64,000 nucleotides of DNA from Siphonodentalium dalli (GCA_032622095.1 CP136066.1:51434911-51498910); one strand, 5' to 3'. Counted from the stretch's first letter, positions 45,985 through 59,661 are shown. Made by a program: numbers and translations. The notes: a model not told the origin generated them from the sequence alone.

Positions 45985-46965
45985 TTTCAAGTTTAGGCGT
46001 GAATGACGTCATTAATTTTTACAATACCATGAAACAGAATTTCGCCGCGATGAAAAACGGCGCACAAAAATGGGTTAAAAATCACGTGACTTCCGCTCCG
46101 CTTTCGCATAGAATCATGGGAACAATAATTTCCCAAAAAGAAACGGTGACACAGAATCGGAAGTGGACCAACGGGATGGTTATAAAATTAACAACTTTAG
46201 TTTTTCTGAACAATTCCTACGTGATTTTGGCCTATAGTTTAGTTTCGTTTGACCAATTTCGTTGGTTAGCTGAATAAAATCAGCGAAGACGTCATGACAT
46301 GGGTCCATGACGTCATTTGCGTCATTTGGTGTTGTGGGCTAGAATCCAGAAAAAATTGGTCTCCACAGGAAACACTGATTTCACATCAGTATACTAGACT
46401 TGGTTGCATTTATAACCGTTTTCGCAAAAGATATATGCGAAAATAGCACAAGCAAACGTGCCTGCTTCAGAATCAAATTACCACAGTTGAATAGCCAAGG
46501 ATGTACCCTTTCCAACAATGTATAGCACGACATCGTGTGTTGCGCCGATGTTTACTTATGATGTTTTGTAATAACGATCCCGCCTTAGCTGCGTGTAATT
46601 TTCCTCCGGACAAATTGCTTAGCGAAAAATCCCCCTAATAGGCGGACAACATATTCAATAAGTTCCCGTCTCGCAACGATTTGGCCTCACAGCCATATCA
46701 GCGGCTTATCAATTCCTTCGAGATAAATGATTGAACCAATCTACCCTAACAAGGGGGATTTTTTCACGGTTGTATGTCGCGCGAATAGTATTGGCTGGCT
46801 GCCAGGTATTCACACTCAACATCGGAACGCGGCTTATTATTTGAAATCATTTGTGAGCAGTGGTGGCGGCAAGGAAGTCAAATTATATGTCCATCATAAC
46901 ATGGGTCGCCTTCGTTGGACAAGATGGAATTAAGCCTCAACCAAATTTGTTGTCAAGTTGATGTG
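45985..46965. other. Region with two unsupported open frames
   Basis: Contains + frames of 112 codons (45939-46277) and 68 codons (46727-46933). Both start directly after an in-frame stop, without a usable acceptor. A TGACGTCA octamer, the cAMP-response-element core, occurs at about 46004 and 46303. The second lies in the palindrome GACGTCATGACATGGGTCCA. Function unknown. Confidence 0.35.
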
Positions 46966-47840
46966 GGGGGCTTATATGACCTTGACCTTGACCATAAAAC
47001 GACCTTGACCTCTGTTGAAAGACATCTCACTTAAAGGGCCATTTTGCTAGATATGTGTTGCGATGTACGCGCTAATGTCAATATTCAGAGGCCTTTTATA
47101 GCTATCCTTTAGAAATATACCGGTATCGAGGCTCCTACATACTCGAGTCTGTATCTGACGAACAGAAACATGGGAGTGCGATATCAATTTAAACTTGACC
47201 TCCATAAAGAATCTATTATATATTTGAAGAAAGTTTGTGGTCTGTGCGTGTGGGTGTGTGTGTATGTATGTATGTGTGTGTGTGTTTCCGCGATGGAATC
47301 GGAAACGGCTAACCGATTTTGATGAAACTTGGTACCGGTATGTAGTTTGACCCGATAAGTAACAGGGGTCTATCCGTTTGCCCGTGCGGCGTGACCTTGA
47401 CCTTCAAATGACCTTGAACCAATGTCCCTCCGCTGAGCCGATTTCCACCAAATTTGGTGTGTGGGGGTAGTTTGAGGCGCTGATCAATTTCGTAACACAC
47501 GGATGCCCGTGCGGCGTGACCTTGAACCTGTATATCGGTATCCGCTGGGCCGATGTCCACCATGTTGGGGTGTTGATGTAAATGGTGATGCCAATAAATT
47601 TCATCGCACCGAGATGCCCGTCAGACGGGTACCCAGCTAGCCTAATATATATTTTTGGGACTTCTTTTCTGTTTGTCTGTTAGCTATGGCCGTGAAAACT
47701 TCCGGACGGAGTTCGACGAAATTTGATACCTAAGTGTACTTTTGTCCGGGAAGTGTTTTGGACGGGTCAAATTGTGACTCCGACCTTACCTTGATCTTCA
47801 AAATGGTCGATTCAAGGTCAAATCTGGTCAAATGTAGCAC
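46966..47840 (-). repeat. Dispersed repeat block (GTGACCTTGACC and CTAGCTGGGTACCCG types)
   Basis: GCGGCGTGACCTTGA recurs at about 47387 and 47513, each with a following GCCGAT-TCCACCA segment. A (GT)n/(GTAT)n tract lies at 47245-47285. The block ends at 47630 in ACGGGTACCCAGCTAG. The stretch 47640-47840 is an inverted relative of the 23981-24470 repeat (GTCCGGGAAGTGTTTTGGAC, GATTCAAGGTCAAAT). Present in each unit. Confidence 0.65.
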
Positions 47841-48156
47841 GTAACCGTGTTCTTGCTCATATACAAACAAAACAAAGTAACTAGATCCAACGAAGCATCG
47901 CGTGAGGTTGCCCCGTTACGTGTCACGTGTGATCATATTACCGATACGACATGCCGTGTTCTGAATTGGGTTCGTCTGCTGCAACGAGGAGAATCACAAT
48001 ACTTAATATATACAGTCTGTACGCCGCCAGACCCATCCTGAATGAACAACGCATCTAATGTACATGTATCAGTTCGCAATATGACTTTAACAACGTTAGG
48101 AAATAGACTATGCTGTTGGTGTGTCCTCTTGATTTAGCTATGTTGTTGGAGGGGCA

Positions 48157-48223
48157 AAATGGTGCTTTTAGGGATACGGTTGACCATCGCGATGGGTATT
48201 GCTGTTAAAAAATAACACATCCG
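48157..48223. mobile_element. Left-end fragment of the 492-bp element family, cut by the MITE
   Basis: GATACGGTTGACCATCGCG and GGGTATTGCTGTTAAAAAAT match the left end of 39987-40478 with about 75% similarity, up to CACATCCG. There the TTAA of the next piggyBac-like MITE begins. The MITE appears to have inserted into this older element. Repeated before 57014. Confidence 0.6.
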
Positions 48224-48621
48224 TTAACCCTTTACCCAACAGAAGGGCCCTGTGCCAATGCATTCTCTTATATATGCGAGTCGACCATAGGTCGCCTCAC
48301 ATATATAAGAGAATGCATTGGCTTAACACATTAAAAATTATAAAATTGTTAAAGAATGTAAGAAAAAATGGTAAAAAGTGTTAAAAAAAGATTTTTTTAG
48401 GCCAATGCATTCTCTTATATATGCGAGGCGACCTATGGTCGACTCGCATATATAAGAGAATGCATTGGCACAGGGCTAACTGTAACTATCACAATGTGGT
48501 CAAGGAGCCGGTTCCAATGATATCCATATTTGTATGGTTCTATTGAGACAGACCGAAGATATTTTAGGCTGTTGAAGCTTTATTTGGCCGGTTTTGGCCG
48601 GTTTGTTGGGTAAAGGGTTAA
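48224..48621. mobile_element. piggyBac-like MITE at the unit 1/unit 2 junction
   Basis: Same 17-bp perfect inverted ends and twin hairpins as the unit 1 element, 398 bp long. Changes shared with the unit 3 element include AGAAGGGCCC and CGCCTCACATAT, the latter giving one mismatch in the first stem. Confidence 0.8.
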
Positions 48622-49334
48622 GTGGGACCGTTTATTTGTTTCGAACAGACCATTCAGCCGATACCATATAGCAACAGTGATATGTAAGTGTTACCACAGC
48701 TATGCTCCGAGCGCCAATGTCCCAAATTTATTATTTGTAATGTTCTATGACATAGCTATACGCGATAGTGAGTCTAATAACGTTTATTTGTGACAAAATT
48801 ACACAATACAAATTATGGTCACGTTTAACGTAACCACTATTGTTTGTTAGCTAAACAACCACACGTTTTTTTTAGATCAGAACATATTCGAAATATAATG
48901 AATAATAATGGATAGAAGCATTGCCGGACAAGGGTCATCGATTCATATCAAATATGTTATACCCCGGTAACTATATAACACATGTTTACAAAGAGATAGA
49001 CCATATTTAAACTACATTTTTTCATCGACACGACTTCACGCCATTTATAATGTGTTTTCACTGTGACCTGATATGGGCCTACTTCAGAATCAAATCCGTC
49101 CAATATGAACCTATGTAAATATCTACGTCCAATATGAACCTATGTAAATATCTACGTCCAATGTGAACCTATTTGAATGAGGAGATCTTGAGCAAATACA
49201 TTCTCATTAATATTAAAATTTTCTCGATAACGAAATCGTGACGGTGGTTTTTCATAAGCTGCGAATTCAATCACGCACTGAAATTATATTCTAATTTTGT
49301 ATATTTAAGACTTAACCTCAATGATTAAATTTTC

Positions 49335-49504
49335 GTAATCTGTATAATCAATCTAGCAATAAGAGTATATTCTAAGTTATGAATATAACCTGCATAATGT
49401 GAGTGTATAATGTTCAATAGTCAACATGACGTGGGGCTCACGTGGAAAGTCCATGATATATATTCTGTTTTAAAATGACTGAGACACTACCCTTTCGTCA
49501 TTAG
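49335..49504 (+). promoter_or_regulatory. Promoter and 5'UTR of exon-1 copy 2, uninterrupted
   Basis: TATATAT box at about 49457-49464, followed by CTGTTTTAAAATGACTGAGA and the start codon about 40 bp later. This matches copy 0 without the insertion. Confidence 0.5.
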
Positions 49505-49610
49505 ATGATAACCACATACAGTATGGATGTGGCGGTTATATTAGTGTGTACCATATTCCTTGTTATGATTCCCCGCCGTGAAGCAATCGAATCGTCCTCA
49601 TCAGAGTCAG
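49505..49610 (+). CDS. Signal-peptide exon 1, copy 2
   Basis: 35 codons plus one base to the CAG|GTATGT donor. It reads MITTYSMDVAVILVCTIFLV, then MIPRREAIESSSSES. The R-E-A before the acidic/serine stretch is a plausible signal-peptidase site. The protein is identical to copy 3. Confidence 0.6.
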
Positions 49611-50694
49611 GTATGTGATGCTTAATATTCTCCAAGTTTATAGCCATAATGCAGATCACACGTTCCGTGAACATAGCGTACCGAGTTCACTTCAGTAGTG
49701 TAATCACCCCTGGTTAAGTAGTCCTGCTAATTTTCTATGATGCTGGTGGGTCCTGCTGAATTTCAATGATGCTGCATGGTAGGGCAAATCGATGCTGTTA
49801 AGAAAAAGTACCGTTATCTTATTTAAAGTTGTCACATGCGCCGTGTTTTGCTGATGTCATCAATTCGCGGACAATTCAGTATGTGTGGAAAATATTCAAA
49901 ACATGTGTATTGTGAAATATTTTAATAATGGCTGTGTTGATTGTTGCAAAACCGGTCATAATTGAGACGGCTATCACTGTCGTATCACAGACACTAACGC
50001 CACCATTATTAAAATTTAAATATATATATATGTTCATCAATATATCATATCGACCCTGACTATTTAGTCCGGCCGCCAAGTCACACATGCTTGTTTGCGC
50101 GTATAGAGTTTTTCTCTCGGTGGATTCCGGTGGTCTAGAGTACCGGTCTGAATAATCCACCATCATAGCGTTAGCACAATAATTATGTTCTTATGGTCTC
50201 TTTGTGTTGCTTCAACCACGTTTGTGATGGTGGTATTGCTTTACACCCCGTCAATTAAAGTCATCAACTTAACTTTACCCAATGAACAGCTGAATGTGAT
50301 TTTTAACTGCTGAACTGGGTTGAACCTCGGTCAAATGGTGTCCCCGTTGGTATATTTACACACTAAGTGTTGTCATCACTAAATCCAGCATTCCGATTGG
50401 TCGGCGCCCACGTGGCTAATTGCAGTTATTTCTCGGTGAATGCGCAACGCCTCATAACACCAAGCTCATAACACCATCGATACGTCATTGGGGTTGGAAA
50501 GACGAACGCGTAATGTTTTGGGCGCATTTGGACTCGCGCAGGATTGACTTAATACATCATCGGGTTTCAATATGAAGAGAAATTGTTCCTATTAACTTTT
50601 GCCAATGGTGCTATTGGGTATTTTGGGCTGATCTTGTCACGATACACTTTTCGATTTAAATACATTTACAAAAGTGGCTTTTTCGCTAAATGTA

Positions 50695-50775
50695 TATAAA
50701 TATAAGGATTAACTGTCATGTGGACTATTTGTATGGAGATGTAACCGTGAGGTAAGTGGTCATAACTTGTATGTA
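50695..50775. repeat. Half palindrome remaining in unit 2
   Basis: Only the left arm is present, ending at CTTGTATGTA. The sequence then jumps to ATGGTGTTCCC, which in units 1 and 3 lies 225-240 bp further on. The breakpoint lies at the palindrome's apex. Confidence 0.85.
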
Positions 50776-52511
50776 ATGGTGTTCCCTTTAGTCCGACAGC
50801 CTAACCGCATTTTTTGGCTGATGCGTGATTTCGCGTCTATATTGTTTTTTTCTTTGTGGATTCCGGTGGTCTAGAGTACCGGTTTGAAGAATCAACCAGC
50901 TGCCTGGCTGACAGCTTTGAGGAATTTGAGAAATTATGTTAAGTCAAAATGGCGGTTAATTGGCCATCCGTGCCAGAAAGAGAACGAGTGCTTCTGGAAA
51001 TGAAGCACAAAAGCATAGTGCTAGAACAATAATTATGTTCTTAGGACCTCTTTGTGTTAGTTCGACCGAGATTGTGATGGTGGTTTCAAATATGGCCAAC
51101 AAGATGGCGGTTTGAAATCGCGAAAATCTTAGTTTTTACTAAATCCGAACAAAAACCACCAGTAGCAGTATATCGAGTCCGAACGGCCAGACATGGGTAT
51201 TTGACAAACTGGTAGCTCATTCCAACACAAATATAGCCTTCAAATCGGAACCTTGTGTCATTTCGTAAATTGGACGAAGAACATATGGTATAATCATGAC
51301 AATTATGGGGAATCTGACGCTACCTAAATATATCTTTTAAACTATTGGATCATATTACGACATAATTGAAGCCAAATCATAATCTTAGTTGAGTGTAACT
51401 AAAATGCTGATCAGCTGCTCATCAGTAGTTTACATACTAAGATGCTGATCAGCAGATTTCATGAAGTCAGTTATACTCATTTATAACGAAGATAGTCGCT
51501 TGTATGTTGTGTAAATGACATATATTCTATGGATTATATCTTAATACAGGGATGGGACACAATGTGACTGACCAGCATGCTCGTTCAGCGGTTTAATACT
51601 TTGTCCAGAAATGCATCGGTCAGCAGTTCAAAGTCCCACCCAGCAGTTCAACAGCTACAGTTCAGCAGATTTTCCTGGAGTTGATTATAACACGGATATT
51701 AGTTAAGATGTTGTGCACATAACTTGTAATCAGTGGGGTATAACGAAATGCATCGATTTTACTAATCAGCAGCTGAATGCCATGGGAGAGGAGAGGAGCC
51801 TCACTAAGTTTGGTAATGCTCCGATCCCTGTAGACCCACACCATTCAAACAACATGTATACCAGAATTGTATAAGATCGTGCCAGTGAGCACATTGATAA
51901 GAGGTTCTGCTGGTCAGCTATCGACTCTCAAAAGGCGAAGTTTCAACACGTTTTTAATTTGTATCAGACTATTAAATAAATCCTTTGATCGTTTCTAATA
52001 AAGAGCGTCCATACTAACGTTTCCCAAAAGCAACAGATACAAAAAACGTTCTCAATTGTAATATTATGATTGTTTCTATTGGTTTCAACGTAGAAAAGGT
52101 TAACTATGATTTTGTTGATTTTTGCGATGCATGTCCATAGACTGATGATGACTTCAGTTTATTATTATTTGTTCCCCGCATGGTAAGCTGGAAATTAACT
52201 TAGGAAAGTTGACTAATCTGATGTCAAATCCGACCGTTGTTTTTTGACACAGTTGACTAACTTCTGTACCAAGGTACATGTTCATAAACGAACGATGTTA
52301 AACGTCCCCTTTTTAAAAAGCCTACAAGGCGTCTATACGCTTTTGTTTAAATATGTTGAGGTATCATAAAACAAATAAAGATGTCCGAATATGATTAAAC
52401 CAATATAGTCATGACGCATTTGTTCATAATCAGAAAGAATTTTCGGCGATACCTAAGGTAATGTTATTTACATAAATTATACAAATGAAAAATACGTACA
52501 CCACGTGTATT

Positions 52512-52751
52512 CTAATCTGGAATTAAATCAGTCAAATGTGTACGGGTCATGTGGAAACGCGTATTCAACAATTCGGCGAACTGAGCGATAGTCGCCATTT
52601 CATATAGTGGACACCTTTCGCATAATGAAGTACTACTGATAATAGTTATGAATAGCTTATAGTACGTAGTCGTTATATTTTCGCACTGAGCAAGAAACGT
52701 TTTCACAGAATTGATGTCCTCGAGTCTGTTTGTGAGATAAACTTCTTGCCA
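52512..52751 (-). CDS. Hypothetical terminal exon, unit 2
   Basis: Counterpart of 43738-43977, with AQCE instead of GQFE. It has the same acceptor and stop, and the protein is identical to unit 3. Unrecognised. Confidence 0.3.
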   Translation of the reverse strand, partial: WQEVYLTNRLEDINSVKTFLAQCENITTTYYKLFITIISSTSLCERCPLYEMATIAQFAELLNTRFHMTRTHLTDLIPD

Positions 52752-55700
52752 CTGACAGCAATGTGACAAAGTTCTCTTTGTCGTGATTATTATGTACTTA
52801 ATTATGTTATTATAAGGTCATAGTCAGTGGTATGTTCGATTATTACATGAAAAGCCCGCCTGGCTTCTTGAAAACGTAAGCGTAACTACGGATATGACAA
52901 AACAATTGATAGAAAGAACACAAATGTTTGTGACGTAGTACCTTATTGCTAATTATACGACAAGTGTCCATTAACATGATTCGACCAGTTATCACCTTTC
53001 TGTGTCATAATACATCAGCCTGTTCTCGTGAAAATGAGCACGTAGCGGACGTATTTTAATGAGCGATTTTATTTACTTCACACTGCATGAAAAGCGAGAT
53101 TTATAAAATATAAATGTTGCATAAATTTAGGGCCCTGAAATTATGCATGCATTTATACATATTAATTTCGCCTTTATACCAAAACATAAATCTCTAATTT
53201 ATATTTTTAAATCTCGCATAAATGTTGCATAAATGTTGCATACATTTAGGACCCTGAATTTATGCATGCATTTATACATATTAAATTCGCCTTTCTTCGA
53301 ACAGTGCCGGAGGTCAGTAGAGCTATTTTGTCCCCAGCGAACATTTATAGCAATGTGGTAGACATTTGATGTCACTTTAACACTATTGAGTCAAATGACA
53401 TGTTGACAACGCTTACCCATAATAGCCCACGACTGAAGACCTTTCGCATCAGATATCCGGACAAACCGCCCTACAGATAAACGTGATATAGATGTTATAC
53501 CTCTATAGACACATGTCGTGTTTCTCACGTAATTTGAAGTATATGAATTAAAATGATTACAAATAAAGCATATTTGAGTTCAGGAATGGGGAATGGGGGT
53601 GTCCACTTCAGATATTCCATGTGCACGCCCCCCCCCATTGGGGCTAAATATTCAAATCAACTTTGCAGAAATTGTCCTAAATTTTCCAAATTTCGGAAAT
53701 TCTGTAGATTTTCCGACTGAATAATCCCAAAATTCCAAAACATTTAAACTAGTCACCCACCTAGCAGTCAAATTTGCCAACTAAAACATTAAAATTAGAC
53801 AAAATTACAGGTATAAATTTAACAATTCCTATCCATACGAAATACGCCCATGTTGGCATTATATAATCTACCCTGTTTCATTGACATGAATTACCAGACT
53901 CACTGCGACCCGCGTCATACAACATAATAACGGTATAATTATACGATCACTATGGGCTTATTTCAGAATAAACTCCGTCCAATATGAAAGTATTTTCACA
54001 ACATATCCTCATGGAAATAGGATCATATGAGGCATACATATTCACATAAGTTCATATTTGACTCTTTTTGCATGAAATAAACCCATAATGAGCGTATACC
54101 CGTTATTTAGTTGAATGGCGCGGGCCGCAGTGAAAACACATTATAAAGAGCGTGGATCTGATAAGTCGTGTCAATGAAAACAGGTAGGTTAAATATTGCC
54201 AATATGAGCTCATTTCATGTTAGAATAAACACTATACGGGCTTAGTTTGAACGCCGCGTTTTACGTCCATGTAGAGCGTATTTGTTCTCTAATACGCTCT
54301 ACATGAGCATAAAAGGCGACATTAAAAATAAGCCCGTATTGTGCTTATTTTAACGGGAACAGACAGATCTGCATGAGGATATGATGACAAAATTCATTCT
54401 CATTAATATTAAATGGTCGCTCAGCAACTACACAAAACACTAAACGGACACATCGGGACTCCCCCATACACCGTATTAAAACTCGTGGGCTCTTCCCCAT
54501 ACAACATTCAATTCAATGCAACTTTTGCCGCTTTCGGGCATGACGATTTTCTATGTTCAGATATCCTCAAAACAACAAATCGTGGGGCGAAGAAGAAGAC
54601 CATCCCGGGCGCTTCGCGCCCATCCACCCTTCCGTGCATTAATATTAAATGGTTTCGATAACGAAATCGTGCCGGTGGGTTTTCATACGCTGTGAATTAA
54701 ATCACGCAATAACATTGTGTTCTAATGTATGTATATTAATAGCAACCACAACGCGCCGCAGGCGCGTTGTTGCTTTTCAAGTTTAGGCGTGAATGACGTC
54801 ATTAATTTTTACAATACCATGAAACAGAATTTCGCCGCGATGAAAAACGGCGCACAAAAATGGGTTAAAAATCACGTGACTTCCGCTCCGCTTTCGCATA
54901 GAATCATGGGAACAATAATTTCCCAAAAAGAAACGGTGACACAGAATCGGAAGTGGACCAACGGGATGGTTATAAAATTAACAACTTTAGTTTTTCTGAA
55001 CAATTCCTACGTGATTTTGGCCTATAGTTTAGTTTCGTTTGACCAATTTCGTTGGTTAGCTGAATAAAATCAGCGAAGACGTCATGACATGGGTCCATGA
55101 CGTCATTTGCGTCATTTGGTGTTGTGGGCTAGAATCCAGAAAAAATTGGTCTCCACAGGAAACACTGATTTCACATCAGTATACTAGACTTGGTTGCATT
55201 TATAACCGTTTTCGCAAAAGATATATGCGAAAATAGCACAAGCAAACGTGCCTGCTTCAGAATCAAATTACCACAGTTGAATAGCCAAGGATGTACCCTT
55301 TCCAACAATGTATAGCACGACATCGTGTGTTGCGCCGATGTTTACTTATGATGTTTTGTAATAACGATCCCGCCTTAGCTGCGTGTAATTTTCCTCCGGA
55401 CAAATTGCTTAGCGAAAAATCCCCCTAATAGGCGGACAACATATTCAATAAGTTCCCGTCTCGCAACGATTTGGCCTCACAGCCATATCAGCGGCTTATC
55501 AATTCCTTCGAGATAAATGATTGAACCAATCTACCCTAACAAGGGGGATTTTTTCACGGTTGTATGTCGCGCGAATAGTATTGGCTGGCTGCCAGGTATT
55601 CACACTCAACATCGGAACGCGGCTTATTATTTGAAATCATTTGTGAGCAGTGGTGGCGGCAAGGAAGTCAAATTATATGTCCATCATAACATGGGTCGCC

Positions 55701-57013
55701 TTCGTTGGACAAGATGGAATTAAGCCTCAACCAAATTTGTTGTCAAGTTGATGTGGGGGGCTTATATGACCTTGACCTTGACCATAAAACGACCTTGACC
55801 TCTGTTGAAAGACATCTCACTTAAAGGGCCATTTTGCTAGATATGTGTTGCGATGTACGCGCTAATGTCAATATTCAGAGGCCTTTTATAGCTATCCTTT
55901 AGAAATATACCGGTATCGAGGCTCCTACATACTCGAGTCTGTATCTGACGAACAGAAACATGGGAGTGCGATATCAATTTAAACTTGACCTCCATAAAGA
56001 ATCTATTATATATTTGAAGAAAGTTTGTGGTCTGTGCGTGTGGGTGTGTGTGTATGTATGTATGTGTGTGTGTGTTTCCGCGATGGAATCGGAAACGGCT
56101 AACCGATTTTGATGAAACTTGGTACCGGTATGTAGTTTGACCCGATAAGTAACAGGGGTCTATCCGTTTGCCCGTGCGGCGTGACCTTGACCTTCAAATG
56201 ACCTTGAACCAATGTCCCTCCGCTGAGCCGATTTCCACCAAATTTGGTGTGTGGGGGTAGTTTGAGGCGCTGATCAATTTCGTAACACACGGATGCCCGT
56301 GCGGCGTGACCTTGAACCTGTATATCGGTATCCGCTGGGCCGATGTCCACCATGTTGGGGTGTTGATGTAAATGGTGATGCCAATAAATTTCATCGCACC
56401 GAGATGCCCGTCAGACGGGTACCCAGCTAGCCTAATATATATTTTTGGGACTTCTTTTCTGTTTGTCTGTTAGCTATGGCCGTGAAAACTTCCGGACGGA
56501 GTTCGACGAAATTTGATACCTAAGTGTACTTTTGTCCGGGAAGTGTTTTGGACGGGTCAAATTGTGACTCCGACCTTACCTTGATCTTCAAAATGGTCGA
56601 TTCAAGGTCAAATCTGGTCAAATGTAGCACGTAACCGTGTTCTTGCTCATATACAAACAAAACAAAGTAACTAGATCCAACGAAGCATCGCGTGAGGTTG
56701 CCCCGTTACGTGTCACGTGTGATCATATTACCGATACGACATGCCGTGTTCTGAATTGGGTTCGTCTGCTGCAACGAGGAGAATCACAATACTTAATATA
56801 TACAGTCTGTACGCCGCCAGACCCATCCTGAATGAACAACGCATCTAATGTACATGTATCAGTTCGCAATATGACTTTAACAACGTTAGGAAATAGACTA
56901 TGCTGTTGGTGGGTCCTCTTGATTTAGCTATGTTGTTGGAGGGGCAAAATGGTGCTTTTAGGGATACGGTTGACCATCGCGATGGGTATTGCTGTTAAAA
57001 AATAACACATCCG

Positions 57014-57411
57014 TTAACCCTTTACCCAACAGAAGGGCCCTGTGCCAATGCATTCTCTTATATATGCGAGTCGACCATAGGTCGCCTCACATATATAAGA
57101 GAATGCATTGGCTTAACACATTAAAAATTATAAAATTGTTAAAGAATGTAAGAAAAAATGGTAAAAAGTGTTAAAAAAAGATTTTTTTAGGCCAATGCAT
57201 TCTCTTATATATGCGAGGCGACCTATGGTCGACTCGCATATATAAGAGAATGCATTGGCACAGGGCTAACTGTAACTATCACAATGTGGTCAAGGAGCCG
57301 GTTCCAATGATATCCATATTTGTATGGTTCTATTGAGACAGACCGAAGATATTTTAGGCTGTTGAAGCTTTATTTGGCCGGTTTTGGCCGGTTTGTTGGG
57401 TAAAGGGTTAA
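57014..57411. mobile_element. piggyBac-like MITE at the unit 2/unit 3 junction
   Basis: Identical by eye to the 48224 element and preceded by the same element fragment ending CACATCCG. Confidence 0.8.
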
Positions 57412-58124
57412 GTGGGACCGTTTATTTGTTTCGAACAGACCATTCAGCCGATACCATATAGCAACAGTGATATGTAAGTGTTACCACAGCTATGCTCCGA
57501 GCGCCAATGTCCCAAATTTATTATTTGTAATGTTCTATGACATAGCTATACGCGATAGTGAGTCTAATAACGTTTATTTGTGACAAAATTACACAATACA
57601 AATTATGGTCACGTTTAACGTAACCACTATTGTTTGTTAGCTAAACAACCACACGTTTTTTTTAGATCAGAACATATTCGAAATATAATGAATAATAATG
57701 GATAGAAGCATTGCCGGACAAGGGTCATCGATTCATATCAAATATGTTATACCCCGGTCACTATATAACACATGTTTACAAAGAGATAGACCATATTTAA
57801 ACTACATTTTTTCATCGACACGACTTCACGCCATTTATAATGTGTTTTCACTGTGACCTGATATGGGCCTACTTCAGAATCAAATCCGTCCAATATGAAC
57901 CTATGTAAATATCTACGTCCAATATGAACCTATGTAAATATCTACGTCCAATGTGAACCTATTTGAATGAGGAGATCTTGAGCAAATACATTCTCATTAA
58001 TATTAAAATTTTCTCGATAACGAAATCGTGACGGTGGTTTTTCATAAGCTGCGAATTCAATCACGCATTGAAATTATATTCTAATTTTGTATATTTAAGA
58101 CTTAACCTCAATGATTAAATTTTC

Positions 58125-58295
58125 GTAATCTGTATAATCAATCTAGCAATAAGAGTATATTCTAAGTTATGAATATAACCTGCATAATGTGAGTGTATAA
58201 TGTCCAATAGTCAACATGAATGTGGGGCTCACGTGGAAAGTCCATGATATATATTCTGTTTTAAAATTACTGAGACACTACCCTTTCATCATTAG
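58125..58295 (+). promoter_or_regulatory. Promoter and 5'UTR of exon-1 copy 3
   Basis: Conserved block with the TATATAT box at about 58248-58255. A few substitutions relative to copy 2 (TGTCCAATAG, AAAATTACTG). Confidence 0.5.
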
Positions 58296-58401
58296 ATGAT
58301 AACCACATACAGTATGGATGTGGCGGTTATATTAGTGTGTACCATATTCCTTGTTATGATTCCCCGCCGTGAAGCAATCGAATCGTCCTCATCAGAGTCA
58401 G
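58296..58401 (+). CDS. Signal-peptide exon 1, copy 3
   Basis: Same 35 codons and donor as copy 2. The upstream TATA region is intact, so copies 2 and 3 are the best candidates for expressed members within the array. Confidence 0.6.
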
Positions 58402-59499
58402 GTATGTGATGCTTAATATTCTCCAAGTTTATAGCCATAATGCAGATGACACGTTCCGTGAACATAGTGTACCGAGTTCACTTCAGTAGTGTAATCACCC
58501 CTGGTTAAGTGGTCCTGCTAATTTTCTATGATGCTGGTGGGTCCTGCTGAATTTCAATGATGCTGCATGGTAGGGCAAATCGATGCTGTTAAGAAAAAGT
58601 ACCGTTATCTTATTTAAAGTTGTCACATGCGCCGTGTTTTGCTGATGTCATCAATTCGCGGACAATTCAGTATGTGTGGAAAATATTCAAAACATGTGTA
58701 TTGTGAAATATTTTAATAATGGCTGTGTTGATTGTTGCAAAACCGGTCATAATTGAGACGGCTATCACTGTCGTATCACAGACACTAACGCCACCATTAT
58801 TAAAATTTAAATATATATATATGTTCATCAATATATCATATCGACCCTGACTATTTAGTCCGGCCGCCAAGTCACACATGCTTGTTTGCGCGTATAGAGT
58901 TTTTCTCTCGGTGGATTCCGGTGGTCTAGAGTACCGGTCTGAATAATCCACCATCATAGCGTTAGCACAATAATTATGTTCTTATGGTCTCTTTGTGTTG
59001 CTTCAACCACGTTTGTGATGGTGGTATTTCTTTACACCCCGTCAATTAAAGTCATCAACTTAACTTTACCCAATGAACAGCTGAATGTGATTGTTAACTG
59101 CTGAACTGGGTTGAACCTCGGTCAAATGGTGTCCCCGTTGGTATATTTACACACTAAGTGTTGTCATCACTAAATCCAGCATTCCGATTGGTCGGCGCCC
59201 ACGTGGCTAATTGCAGTTATTTCTCGGTGAATGCGCAACGCCTCATAACACCAATCTCATAACACCATCGATACGTCATTGGGGTTGGAAAGACGAACGC
59301 GTAATGTTTTGGGCGCATTTGGACTCGCGCAGGATTGACTTAATACATCATCGGGTTTCAATATGAAGAGAAATTGTTCCTATTAACTTTTGCCAAGGGT
59401 GCTATTGGGTATTTTGGGCTGATCTTGTCACGATACACTTTTCGATTTAAATACATTTACAAAAGTGGCTTTTTCGCTAAATGTATATAAATATAAGGA

Positions 59500-59661
59500 T
59501 TAACTGTCATGTGGACTATTTTTATGGAGATGTAACCGTGAGGTAAGTGGTCATAACTTGTATGTAAAACCCTTCGGGTTTTACACAAGTTATGTCCACT
59601 TACCTCACGGTTACATCTCCATAAAAACAGTCCACATGACAGTTAATCCTTATATACACAA
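59500..59661. repeat. Large palindrome, unit 3
   Basis: Complete counterpart of 41695-41866 with the same AAAACCCTTCGGGTTTT apex. Confidence 0.85.

Larger units (their letters stand above)
38734..48223 (+). repeat. Tandem array, unit 1 (9,490 bp)
   Basis: Begins at the TTAA MITE and continues to the next MITE. It is about 99% identical to units 2 and 3. Private features are a 492-bp insertion at 39987-40478 and absence of 11 bp near 41050 and of about 17 bp near 44728, both present in the other units. A longer poly-C occurs at 43397. Its MITE differs from those of units 2 and 3 by about 2.5%, clearly more than the rest. Confidence 0.9.
48224..57013 (+). repeat. Tandem array, unit 2 (8,790 bp)
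   Basis: Nearly identical to unit 3. It shares with unit 3 the 11-bp (near 50050) and about 17-bp (near 53500) segments missing from unit 1. It lacks the 492-bp insertion. A private deletion of about 240 bp removes the right arm of the palindrome and the following DNA at 50775/50776. Confidence 0.9.

Noticed and set aside
45939-46277. 112-codon frame conserved in the units
   Set aside because: Conservation only reflects recent duplication. The start directly follows an in-frame stop and part of the frame lies in a GC-rich hairpin. No recognisable domain.
46727-46933. 68-codon frame with SFVSSGGGKEVKLYVHHNMG
   Set aside because: Protein-like in appearance, but it starts immediately after a stop with no acceptor in the right phase, so it cannot be joined to exon 1 and is not recognised.
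47309-47604. 84- and 66-codon minus frames
   Set aside because: They lie in the GTGACCTTGACC repeat block, and their similarity to each other reflects that repeat.
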